NCBI RefSeq assembly: GCF_017592555.1 | Contig: NZ_JAGFNS010000004.1 | Coordinates: 62,001 to 126,000, forward strand | Source of the DNA: Actinoplanes flavus | Lineage (GTDB): Bacteria; Actinomycetota; Actinomycetes; Mycobacteriales; Micromonosporaceae | Reading direction: 5' to 3' | Length of the DNA: 64,000 nucleotides | Shown: positions 57,394-64,000 of the stretch, piece after piece | Layout: each line of letters opens with the position of its first letter | How positions within the stretch are numbered: the stretch's first letter is position 1 | The notes under the pieces: model-generated | Databases searched by the model: none | Told to the model about the DNA's origin: nothing | What the model saw: the letters and a program-made list of their open reading frames with translations, nothing else | Program-made: the position numbers and the translations under genes

Positions 57394-57627
57394 GCGCGGG
57401 GCGGGCGTCTGCCGGCCCGCTCCGGCCCGGAAACCGGCCGCCTTGTGGGAGCCGTCGCAGAACGGTTTGATCGCCGACTTCCCGCACCGGCACAGCGCCA
57501 CCGTGGCCCGTCCCGGGTCGATGACCTCGCCGTCCGGCGTCCGGAGCGTGAAGTCGCCGCGGACCAGCAGCGGGCCGTCCTCGTAGACCACCACGCTCGC
57601 ACCGTGCCCGTCGTCGCCGGCCTTCAT
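57376..57627 (-). CDS. CDGSH-type iron-sulfur protein
   Basis: 83 residues from ATG 57627. The CDGSH motif is 'CRCGKSAIKPFCDGSHKAAGF' in two blocks (about 46-66), with ligands Cys, Cys, Cys and His for a 2Fe-2S cluster as in MitoNEET-type proteins. The preceding 'VYEDGPLLVRGDFTLR' strands are typical of small actinobacterial members. It likely handles electrons or clusters. The start lies in a tandem repeat (57621-57738) whose copies each carry an ATG followed by AAG, so this start codon has been duplicated out of frame upstream. No ribosome site is evident. Confidence 0.75.
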   Translation of the reverse strand: MKAGDDGHGASVVVYEDGPLLVRGDFTLRTPDGEVIDPGRATVALCRCGKSAIKPFCDGSHKAAGFRAGAGRQTPAPRSDEPG

Positions 57628-57738
57628 GTGGCCGCTTGCCCGTCGCCGGCCTTCATGTGGGCCGCTCGCCCGTTGCCGGCCTTCATGTGGGCCGCTCGCC
57701 CGTTGCCGGAGATCATGTGGCCGCTTGCCCGCAGCCGG
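57621..57738. repeat. 29/30-base tandem repeat containing duplicated start codons
   Basis: Four units (57621-57649, 57650-57679, 57680-57709, 57710-57738; lengths 29, 30, 30, 29). Units 2 and 3 are identical. On the minus strand the first three read ATG-AAG-GCC-GG, the 5' end of the CDGSH gene. The array fills the gap between that gene and the end of the methyltransferase gene (57744). Confidence 0.8.
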
Positions 57739-57743
57739 AGCGC

Positions 57744-58694
57744 TCAAACGCGGGTGGCGGTGAGCAGGACGAGGGCGATGCGCTCGGCGTGTGCGTAGGC
57801 CGGGCCGTCCAGCTCCTCGCCGTACACGTCCGGGTCGACCTCCCGGTACGCCCAGGTGAGCCCGGTTCCGGCGAGGCGCCCGGCGACGGCGTCGTGGAAC
57901 GGGTCGCGGCCCTCGACGATCCCGGAGCTGGAGAACAGCACCAGCGTGCCGCCCGTGGCGAGCCGGCCGGCCGCCGCCGCGGCGATGTCCAGGGACAGTT
58001 CGTGCCCGTGCGGGCCGCCGTCGCGGTAGGCCCGCCCGGCCGGGTCGATCATGAACGGTGGGTTGGCGATGATCAGGTCGAAGTCGCCGTCGACGCCGTC
58101 GAGCAGGTCGCTGCGGCACACCCGCACGTGCGGTGTGCCGGCCAGTTCGGCGTTGAGCCGGGCGAAGCGCAGCGCGGCCGGATTGATGTCGACCGCCAGG
58201 ATCTCCGCGCCGGGTGCGCGCTTGGCGACGGCGATCGCGCCGGCGCCGGTTCCGCAGCCGATGTCGACGGCCCGGCGTACCGGGCGGTCCCGGCTCTCGA
58301 TCTCGGCGATCGCGGCGTTCGCCATCCGGTAGGTGTCCGGCCCGAAGAACACCGCGTCCGGCGCCGTCGTCGGAAACGCCGAGTGCACGAACAGTTCGCC
58401 GTCGTAGCAGGAGAATCGCACCCGGCTGCGCCAGCCGTCCGGGCCGCGGTCCAGGACGCCGGCGGCGTCCATCAGCCGCACGATCCGGTCCGGCAGCACA
58501 CCGGGCCCGAACGGCCGGCTCCAGCCGAAGACATCACGCGGGCTCCGGGCCCGCGCGTTGCCGGGCCGCCGGTTGACCCGCTCGTGGGTGGCCGGCGTGA
58601 TGGTGGTGAACCGGTAACCGCCGGCCCGCAGCGCGTCCCCGAGTGCGACGAGCGCGGCGTCGGTCTCCCGCTCCGCGGTGGTGGTGATCGTCAT
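57744..58694 (-). CDS. SAM-dependent methyltransferase with NPPF motif
   Basis: 316 residues from ATG 58694; the open frame extends 33 codons upstream without protein-like character. The class-I methyltransferase domain (about 145-270) has motif I 'VDIGCGTGAGAIAVA', acidic residue in 'ILAVDINPAAL', and catalytic motif 'IIANPPFMID' near 210. NPPF/NPPY marks N-methyltransferases acting on planar nitrogens, e.g. glutamine in release factors or rRNA bases. The N-terminal 110 residues form a separate domain, and the whole resembles RlmG- or HemK-like enzymes. The substrate is unresolved. It is transcribed toward the CDGSH gene. Confidence 0.82.
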   Translation of the reverse strand: MTITTTAERETDAALVALGDALRAGGYRFTTITPATHERVNRRPGNARARSPRDVFGWSRPFGPGVLPDRIVRLMDAAGVLDRGPDGWRSRVRFSCYDGELFVHSAFPTTAPDAVFFGPDTYRMANAAIAEIESRDRPVRRAVDIGCGTGAGAIAVAKRAPGAEILAVDINPAALRFARLNAELAGTPHVRVCRSDLLDGVDGDFDLIIANPPFMIDPAGRAYRDGGPHGHELSLDIAAAAAGRLATGGTLVLFSSSGIVEGRDPFHDAVAGRLAGTGLTWAYREVDPDVYGEELDGPAYAHAERIALVLLTATRV

Positions 58695-58822
58695 GTCGGC
58701 CGGGTGCCCACCGCGCGACGTTCCAATCCGCCGTGCCGACGGGATCCGGCCACACGACTTGACGTGATCGACCGGCCGTCGGAGGCTGCACACACATCGC
58801 CGTAACGATGCGGGGAGGTGGG

Positions 58823-59770
58823 ATGCCGGGCTTCGAGGTCGTCACCATGGGGCGCGTCGGTGTCGACATCTATCCGCTCCAGACCGGCGTCGGCCTGGAG
58901 GACGTCACCTCGTTCGGCAAGTTCCTCGGTGGCAGCGCGACGAACGTGGCGGTCGCCGCGGCCCGGCACGGCCGCCGGACCGCCGTGATCACCCGGGTCG
59001 GCGCGGATCCGTTCGGCCGGTACGTGTGCCGCACGCTGGCCGAACTCGGGGTGGACGAGCGTTTCGTCGCCACCGTGCCGGGCCTGCCGACGCCGGTCAC
59101 GTTCTGCGAGATCTTCCCGCCGGACGACTTCCCGCTCTACTTCTACCGCCTGCCGACCGCCCCCGACCTGATGATCCAGCCGGACGAGCTGGATCTCGGC
59201 GCGATCCGGGCGGCCGCCGTGTTCTGGTGCACGGTCACCGGCCTCTCCCAGGATCCGAGCCGGTCCGCGCACCACGCCGCGTGGCGGGCGCGTGGCCGCC
59301 GTCCGTTCACCGTGCTCGATCTGGACTACCGGCCGATGTTCTGGGCGTCGCCGCAGGCCGCGCGGACCGCCGTCCAGGAGGCGTTGCCGCACGTCAGCGT
59401 GGCGGTCGGGAATCTCGGCGAGTGCGCGGTCGCGGTCGGCGAGGACGATCCGGACACGGCCGCCGCCGCGCTGCTCGGCGCCGGGGTGTCACTCGCCGTC
59501 GTGAAGCTGGGGCCCGAGGGCGTTCTGGCCAAGACCAAGGATCATGAGGTACGGGTGCCGCCCGCCGAAGTGGACGTGGTGAACGGCCTGGGCGCCGGGG
59601 ACGGTTTCGGTGGCGCGCTGTGCCACGGCCTGCTGGCCGGCTGGCCCCTGGACCGGATCATCCGGTTCGCCAACGCGGCCGGCGCGATCGTGGCGGGCCG
59701 CCTGGAGTGCTCCACCGCCATGCCGACCACGGCCGAGGTGGAGCGGGTGCTGGCGGCCGGCCGTGTCTGA
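58823..59770 (+). CDS. iolC: PfkB-family sugar kinase, IolC-like (5-dehydro-2-deoxygluconokinase)
   Basis: 315 residues from ATG 58823, with GGGGAGG four bases before; an earlier in-frame ATG at 58808 lacks this. PfkB signature 1 is 'GKFLGGSATNVAVAAARHG' near 33 in blocks. Signature 2 is 'NGLGAGDGFGGALCHGLL' near 258, with the catalytic aspartate in GAGD. The length and the 'VTMGRVGVDIYPLQ' opening agree with IolC, which phosphorylates 5-dehydro-2-deoxy-D-gluconate in myo-inositol breakdown. It is followed by IolE- and IolG-like genes, which supports this reading. Confidence 0.85.
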   Translation: MPGFEVVTMGRVGVDIYPLQTGVGLEDVTSFGKFLGGSATNVAVAAARHGRRTAVITRVGADPFGRYVCRTLAELGVDERFVATVPGLPTPVTFCEIFPPDDFPLYFYRLPTAPDLMIQPDELDLGAIRAAAVFWCTVTGLSQDPSRSAHHAAWRARGRRPFTVLDLDYRPMFWASPQAARTAVQEALPHVSVAVGNLGECAVAVGEDDPDTAAAALLGAGVSLAVVKLGPEGVLAKTKDHEVRVPPAEVDVVNGLGAGDGFGGALCHGLLAGWPLDRIIRFANAAGAIVAGRLECSTAMPTTAEVERVLAAGRV

Positions 59771-59842
59771 CCCGGTCCGCGCGGGCTCGTGCGGTCGTGC
59801 CGGTGGTCCGGGTGGGTGGAGAGGGATTCGAGGAGGCAGGTC

Positions 59843-60718
59843 ATGAGCTTCGCGAACCGCATCGGTGGGGCGCCGATCTCCTGGGGCGTGTGCGAGGCGC
59901 CCGGCTGGGGGTACGAGCTGTTCGCCGACCGGGTTCTCGCCGAGATGGCCGCGCTCGGGTTGCGCGCCACCGAGCTGGGCCCGACCGGCTATCTGGGCAT
60001 GACCTCGGCGGACGTGCGGGCGGTGCTGGACCGGCACGGGCTGCGGTTGATCGGCGGTTTCCTGCCCGTACCCATGCATGTCGGGACCGGCGCCGACCTG
60101 ACCGCGGCGGCGCTCGCGATGGACACGCTGGCCGCCGCGGGCGCGGAGGTGGTGGTTCTGGCCGCGCGTTCGGGCGACGGGAGCTACGACCGCAAGGTCC
60201 GCCTGGACGACGGCGAGTGGCGCCGGCTCTTCGCCACCCTGGACACCCTGCGGGAGATGGCCGGCGACCGTGGTCTGCGGCCCAGCCTGCACCCGCACGT
60301 CGGCACGGCGGTCGAGGACCGGGACGCGGTGCTGCGGCTGCTCGACGGCAGCGACGTGCCGGTCTGCCTGGACACCGGTCACCTGCTGATCGGCGGCATG
60401 CACCCGGTCGAGCTGCTGGACCAGGCGGCCGACCGGATCGCCCACGTCCATCTCAAGGATGTCGATCTCGCGGTGGCGGCCACCGTGCGCGACGGCGGCC
60501 GCAGCTACATGGACGCCGTCAAGGCGGGCCTGTACACCCCGCTCGGCGCCGGTGACGCGGATGTCGCGGGGATCGTCGACCGCCTGGAAACCGCCGGCTA
60601 CACCGGCTGGTACGTGCTGGAGCAGGACTGCGCGCTCGCCGGGCCGCCGGACGCCGGCGCCGGCCCGGTCGGCGACGTGCGCCGCAGCCTGGAGTTCCTG
60701 ATGGAGGTGGCGCGGTGA
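59843..60718 (+). CDS. iolE: Sugar-phosphate isomerase/epimerase-like TIM barrel, IolE-like
   Basis: 291 residues from ATG 59843 with AGGAGG before. 'IGGAPISWGVCEAPGWG' near 6-22 is the classic IolE-type opening. Metal-binding landmarks are 'LHPHVGTAVEDRD' near 150, 'VCLDTGHLLIGG' near 175 and 'IAHVHLKDVD' near 203. IolE removes water from 2-keto-myo-inositol; related barrels isomerise other keto-sugars. Its stop overlaps the start of the IolG-like gene (GTGA), so they are coupled. Confidence 0.85.
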   Translation: MSFANRIGGAPISWGVCEAPGWGYELFADRVLAEMAALGLRATELGPTGYLGMTSADVRAVLDRHGLRLIGGFLPVPMHVGTGADLTAAALAMDTLAAAGAEVVVLAARSGDGSYDRKVRLDDGEWRRLFATLDTLREMAGDRGLRPSLHPHVGTAVEDRDAVLRLLDGSDVPVCLDTGHLLIGGMHPVELLDQAADRIAHVHLKDVDLAVAATVRDGGRSYMDAVKAGLYTPLGAGDADVAGIVDRLETAGYTGWYVLEQDCALAGPPDAGAGPVGDVRRSLEFLMEVAR

Positions 60719-61761
60719 CGACCATGGTGCAGCCGGGGCAGACCCCGGCCGAGGCGGGCGGGCCAACGGTGACCCGGATCGGTGTCATCGGCACCGGCGT
60801 CATGGGCGCCGACCACGCCCGGCTGCTCACCGAGGCGGTGTCCGGCGCCCGGGTCGGCGGGGTCTTCGACGTCGACGGGGGCCGGGCCCGCGGGGTGGCG
60901 GCGGCCAGCGGTGGGGCGCGGGTCTTCGCCGACCCGTACGCGCTGATCGTCGACGACGGCATCGACGCGGTGCTGATCGCTTCGTCGGACGCCACCCACG
61001 AGGACTACGTGCTCGCCTGTGTGGCGGCCGGCAAGCCGGTGCTCTGCGAGAAGCCGCTGGCCCCGACCGTCGAGGCCTGCGCCCGGATCGTGGAGGCGGA
61101 GACGGAGCACGGCAGCCGGCTGATCACCGTGGGGTTCATGCGGCGCTTCGATCCGGGCTACACCGGCATGCGGGCGCTGCTGGCCGCCGGCGAGATCGGC
61201 GCGCCGTTGCTGATGCACAACGTGCACCGGAATCCGGCCGCGGTCCCGGGGCTGCCCAGCTCCGCCCTGATCACCAATTCGGCGGTGCACGAACTGGACG
61301 TCGTGCGGTGGCTGTTCGGGGAGGAGATCGTCGAGGTGGCGGTGCACACGCCGCGGCCGAGCGGGCATGCCGGCGGCACCCTGGACCCGCAGCTGCTGGT
61401 CCTGACGACCGAGTCGGGGGTGCTCGCCGACGTCGAGATCTTCGTCAACGCCCGGTACGGCTACGAGGTGCGCTGTGAGCTGGTCGGTGAGACGGGCACG
61501 GTGACGGTGGACGCGCCGCCGCCGACGTCGCTGCGCCGGGGCGGGCTGCACGCGCGGGCGCTGCCGGGGGACTGGCGGCCGCGGTTCGCCGAGGCGTACC
61601 GGCTGGAGTTGCAGGACTGGATTGACGGGGCGTCCGGTGGAGCGTCCGCCTGGGACGGGTTCGCGGCGACGTTCGTGGCGCACGCCTGTGTCGCGGCGCT
61701 GGCCAGCGGTGAGCGCCATGCCGTGGATTTGCCACCGGTGCCCGCTCTCTACCGGCGGTGA
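60715..61761 (+). CDS. iolG: Gfo/Idh/MocA oxidoreductase, inositol 2-dehydrogenase-like
   Basis: 348 residues with GTG start 60715. After a 16-residue tail the Rossmann fold opens with 'RIGVIGTGVMGADHARLL' (about 21-38). The family motif 'VLCEKPLAPTVEACARIV' near 103 holds the EKP lysine, and the catalytic histidine is in 'NSAVHELDVVRWLFGEE' near 188. With IolC- and IolE-like neighbours the likely substrate is myo-inositol or a related inositol, oxidised with NAD. Genes for the later steps (IolB, IolD, IolA, IolJ) are not in the window. Confidence 0.85.
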   Translation: MTTMVQPGQTPAEAGGPTVTRIGVIGTGVMGADHARLLTEAVSGARVGGVFDVDGGRARGVAAASGGARVFADPYALIVDDGIDAVLIASSDATHEDYVLACVAAGKPVLCEKPLAPTVEACARIVEAETEHGSRLITVGFMRRFDPGYTGMRALLAAGEIGAPLLMHNVHRNPAAVPGLPSSALITNSAVHELDVVRWLFGEEIVEVAVHTPRPSGHAGGTLDPQLLVLTTESGVLADVEIFVNARYGYEVRCELVGETGTVTVDAPPPTSLRRGGLHARALPGDWRPRFAEAYRLELQDWIDGASGGASAWDGFAATFVAHACVAALASGERHAVDLPPVPALYRR

Positions 61762-61765
61762 GGTT

Positions 61766-62926
61766 CTACCAGCGGACCGGCACCTCCTCGAGGCCGCCGA
61801 CCAGCAGGCCCTGACGGCGGCGCAGCTCGTCGACCGGCACCGCCAGCTCCAGTCCGGGCAGCCGGTCCAGCAGGACGGTCAGCACGGTGCGCAGTTCGAC
61901 CCGGGCCAGCGACTGACCGAGGCAGGAGTGCGGGCCGGCGCCGAACGTGAGGTGCGAGTTGGGGGAGCGGGCCAGGTCCATCTCGTCGGCGTGGTCGAAG
62001 ACGCGTTCGTCCCGGTTGGCCGACGGCGTCGAGGACAGCACGGTGGTGCCGGCCTCGACGACCGTTCCGGCGATCTCGGTGCGTTTGGTGACCAGGCGGT
62101 GCATGCCGAATCCGAGGTTGGCGTCGAAGCGCAGCACCTCCTCGACGGCGCTCGGCACCAGGCCGGGCTCGGCCAGCAGGCGTTCCCAGCGTTCCCGCCG
62201 GGCCAGCAGCATGGCGGCCATCTTGCCGATCATGTTGGCGGTGGTCTCGTGGCCGGCGACGAGCAGCGCCTGACCGGTGAAGACCAGCTCCTGCTCGGTG
62301 AGGCGGCCGTCCTCCGCGTCGACGACGGTGACCAGCTCGGACAGCAGGTCGTCGCCGGGCTCGGAGCGTTTGGCCTCGACGTGGGCCCGCATGTACTCCC
62401 ACATCTCCAGGCCGGAGCGCCGGGTCTCCTCGGCGGTGAACCGGGTGATGTTGAGGAAGTGGTCGGACCAGCGGGCGAATCGCTCACGGTCGGCGGCGGG
62501 CACGCCGAGCAGGTCGCAGATCACGTAGACGGGCAGCGGGAACCCGAGGGCGGTCCGCAGGTCGGCGGGTGGGCCCTGTTTGGCCATCTCGTCGATGAGG
62601 TCGTGGGCGATCCGGGCGATGCCGGGCTCCAGCGCGGTCATCCGCTTGGCGGTGAACGAACGGCTGAGCAGGCGGCGCCAGCGCAGGTGCTGTTCCTCGC
62701 CGGCCATGAACGCGGCCTGGGTGCCGACGGCGTTGTTGCCGGCCGGCGTGTTGCGCACGAAGCGGCGGTCGGTGATGGTGGCGCGCACGTCGTCGTACCG
62801 GGTGAGCAGCAGCGCCTCGGTGCCGGCGGCCGTGCGGACCGGTGCGACCGGGCAGGTGGCGCGCAGTTCCCGCCATTCGTCGGGCGGGTCCACGGCTGTC
62901 GGTGGCGTGAACGGGTAGTCGAGCAT
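61766..62926 (-). CDS. Cytochrome P450 (bacterial class I)
   Basis: 386 residues from ATG 62926; a GTG two codons earlier is possible. Hallmarks are all present: I-helix 'LVAGHETTANM' near 228, K-helix ExxR in 'VEEVLRF' near 270, and heme loop 'FGAGPHSCLGQSLAR' near 333 with the proximal cysteine. 'DEWRELRATCPVAPV' near 15 and 'HLRWRRLLSRSF' near 82 are typical of CYP105/CYP107-like actinobacterial enzymes. It probably hydroxylates a small molecule. A [3Fe-4S] ferredoxin gene diverges 96 bases away and is the natural electron donor. No biosynthetic cluster is obvious around it. Confidence 0.93.
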   Translation of the reverse strand: MLDYPFTPPTAVDPPDEWRELRATCPVAPVRTAAGTEALLLTRYDDVRATITDRRFVRNTPAGNNAVGTQAAFMAGEEQHLRWRRLLSRSFTAKRMTALEPGIARIAHDLIDEMAKQGPPADLRTALGFPLPVYVICDLLGVPAADRERFARWSDHFLNITRFTAEETRRSGLEMWEYMRAHVEAKRSEPGDDLLSELVTVVDAEDGRLTEQELVFTGQALLVAGHETTANMIGKMAAMLLARRERWERLLAEPGLVPSAVEEVLRFDANLGFGMHRLVTKRTEIAGTVVEAGTTVLSSTPSANRDERVFDHADEMDLARSPNSHLTFGAGPHSCLGQSLARVELRTVLTVLLDRLPGLELAVPVDELRRRQGLLVGGLEEVPVRW

Positions 62927-63022
62927 CTGCACCCTCTCCCTGAGGTAAACGCCTGATTACTTGGTACCGTACGCACGGGATGACCCGGTAGCAAACGGTT
63001 GAAAACGATCACCGGAGGAGCC

Positions 63023-63235
63023 ATGAAGGTCACCGTCGACGAAGACAAGTGCATCGGCGCTGGTCAATGCGCTTTCACCGCGCCGCACGTGTTCGACCAA
63101 CGCGACGAGGACGGCGTCGTGATCCTGCTGGCGGAGATCCCGTCGGCCGCCGACGAACCCGCCGCCCGGGACGCTGCCACCCTCTGCCCGGCCGGCGTCA
63201 TAAAAATCCTGGACGGTGATGTCGAGAACCGGTGA
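63023..63235 (+). CDS. [3Fe-4S] ferredoxin
   Basis: 70 residues from ATG 63023 with GGAGGAG before. 'VTVDEDKCIGAGQCAFTAPHVFDQ' in blocks and 'ATLCPAGVIKI' near 52 give three cluster cysteines (9, 15 and 55). The position of the fourth ligand is an alanine or glycine, as in P450-partner 3Fe-4S ferredoxins. It should pass electrons from a reductase (not in the window) to the divergent P450. Confidence 0.92.
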   Translation: MKVTVDEDKCIGAGQCAFTAPHVFDQRDEDGVVILLAEIPSAADEPAARDAATLCPAGVIKILDGDVENR

Positions 63236-63301
63236 CCGGCTCCGTCCCCGGTCCGAACGCCGACCACAATGGGTCGCAACAGCACCGAGGAGATGCCCAT
63301 C

Positions 63302-63709
63302 ATGGCCAAGTACCTGCTGCTCAAGCACTACCGCGGCGCCCCGGCGGCGGTCAACGACGTGCCCATGGAGAAGTGGACGCCGGAGGAGATCTCGGCACAC
63401 ATCAAGTACATGGGCGACTTCGCGAGCCGGCTGGTGCAGACCGGCGAGTTCGTCGGCGAGCAGGCGCTCCTGCCCGAGGGCTCCTGGGTGCGGTACGACG
63501 GGGAGGGCCGCCCGCCGGTCACCGACGGCCCGTTCGCCGAGACCAAGGACCTGATCGCCGGCTGGATGATCATCGACGTGGACAGCCACGAGCGGGCCGT
63601 CGAACTGGCCGGCGAACTGTCGGCCGCCCCGGGCAAGGACGGCAAACCGATCCACGAGTGGCTGGAACTGCGCCCCTGCTTCGCCGAGCTGCCCACCATC
63701 ACCGAATGA
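63302..63709 (+). CDS. YCII/DGPF-domain protein
   Basis: 135 residues from ATG 63302. 'KYLLLKHYRG' opens the ferredoxin-like YCII fold, and 'VTDGPFAETKDLIAGWMIIDV' near 77-97, in blocks, holds the DGPF motif. Its end overlaps the ATG of an ECF sigma gene (ATGA). DGPF proteins are the regular genetic partners of ECF42-type sigma factors in actinobacteria, where they are proposed to take part in signal transduction. This pairing supports the sigma assignment. The chemical signal is unknown. Confidence 0.88.
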   Translation: MAKYLLLKHYRGAPAAVNDVPMEKWTPEEISAHIKYMGDFASRLVQTGEFVGEQALLPEGSWVRYDGEGRPPVTDGPFAETKDLIAGWMIIDVDSHERAVELAGELSAAPGKDGKPIHEWLELRPCFAELPTITE

Positions 63710-64000
63710 CGCCGGAGGATCTGCGGAGCCTCACCCCGGGCGTGCTCGGGATCCTCGTCCGCCGCGGAGCCGACTTCGCGGCGGCCGAGGACGCCGTCCA
63801 GGACGCGCTGGTCGAGGCGCTGCGGGTGTGGCCGGACGACCCGCCGCGCGACCCGAAGGGCTGGCTCGTCACGGTGGCGTGGCGGCGGTTCCTCGACGCG
63901 GCCCGCTCCGAGACGGCCCGCCGCCGCCGGGAGGAGGCCGCCGATCAGGAGCCGCCGCCCGGCCCCGCGACCTCGGTCGACGACACGCTCCAGCTGTACT
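63706..64000 (+). CDS. ECF sigma factor (ECF42-like), 5' part
   Basis: 98 codons are visible before the window edge; the gene continues. From ATG 63706 the protein reads a sigma region 2: 'DFAAAEDAVQDALVEALRVWPDDPPRDPKGWLVTVAWRRFLDAARS', seen in blocks, with the conserved 'AEDAVQDA' and 'PKGWL'. This variant, together with 'DDTLQLY' after the linker, is typical of ECF42-type sigma factors that have a long C-terminal TPR-like extension. It is translationally coupled to the DGPF protein. Regulation is thought to rely on the extension rather than on an anti-sigma factor. Confidence 0.88.
   Translation, partial: MTPEDLRSLTPGVLGILVRRGADFAAAEDAVQDALVEALRVWPDDPPRDPKGWLVTVAWRRFLDAARSETARRRREEAADQEPPPGPATSVDDTLQLY

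Noticed and set aside
62927..63022. GGTACC-centred sequence between the P450 and ferredoxin genes as an operator
   Set aside because: Only the central six bases are palindromic; flanking bases do not extend the symmetry.
1..64000. tRNA, rRNA, transposase or integrase genes
   Set aside because: I looked for cloverleaf-like sequences, CCA ends and typical transposase or integrase motifs and saw none; weak structured RNAs could be missed without computation.

Overview
The window is chromosomal DNA from a high-GC Gram-positive actinomycete. GC at third codon positions is very high, GTG starts are frequent, 4-bp start/stop overlaps (ATGA, GTGA) are common, and Tat signals, SigB/F-type and ECF sigma factors, large LuxR-type ATPase regulators, an iniBAC-like dynamin operon and c-di-GMP genes are all present. 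The gene content fits a filamentous member of the Micromonosporaceae, for example Actinoplanes, but no rRNA or marker gene lies here to prove it. About 60 protein genes were found. No tRNA, rRNA, CRISPR array, prophage or transposase was seen.

Layout. 1-5.9 kb: an arabinan-type carbohydrate island with the tail of a LacI regulator, a SUMF1-like protein, two secreted GH43 enzymes with AbfB domains, and a sigma factor fused to a zinc-finger motif, a membrane segment and an AbfB domain. 5.9-12.9 kb: an EAL phosphodiesterase, a small membrane protein with its winged-helix regulator, a TetR/carboxylesterase divergon, an MFS transporter and a SigB/F-type sigma factor. 13-17.4 kb: an operon of RHH regulator, DUF4097 protein and DrrAB-like exporter, divergent from a zinc alcohol dehydrogenase, with a phased TGGCAC array between them. 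19-25.2 kb: a zinc-responsive locus. A Zur box separates an MRF-like CobW-C gene (with an HPF-like gene close by) from three overlapping or near-contiguous PLP-enzyme genes. 25-31.7 kb: assorted enzymes, acetyltransferases and a lipoprotein. 31.7-32.4 kb: tandem repeats and hairpins. 32.4-43.9 kb: a GGDEF cyclase divergent from a LuxR/ATPase regulator, then an iniB-iniA-iniC-like operon, an acidic protein, a membrane-anchored Hsp70 and a small membrane protein. 44-46.6 kb: a chemoreceptor translationally coupled to a BMP-family binding lipoprotein. 46.6-58.7 kb: dehydrogenase, VOC protein, a second ATPase-LuxR regulator, an XRE/NB-ARC/TPR regulator with a second DUF4097 gene, and several small enzymes. 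58.8-61.8 kb: iolC-iolE-iolG-like inositol genes. 61.8-64 kb: a P450/ferredoxin divergon, then a YCII protein and an ECF sigma factor cut by the window edge.

How parts work together. The arabinan island looks like a two-input circuit: a LacI operator overlaps the promoter of the first GH43 gene, and the sigma factor carries the same sugar-binding fold as the enzymes. The zinc locus joins ribosome hibernation under zinc starvation to an uncharacterised small-molecule pathway. The iniBAC-like region groups an envelope-stress style operon with a membrane Hsp70 and an IniR-like regulator, and related G-run/C-run palindromes lie before three of its transcription units. Convergent gene ends repeatedly hold hairpins or repeats (231-554, 5803-5932, 11738-12132, 31724-32437), which suggests a bidirectional terminator role for some of them.
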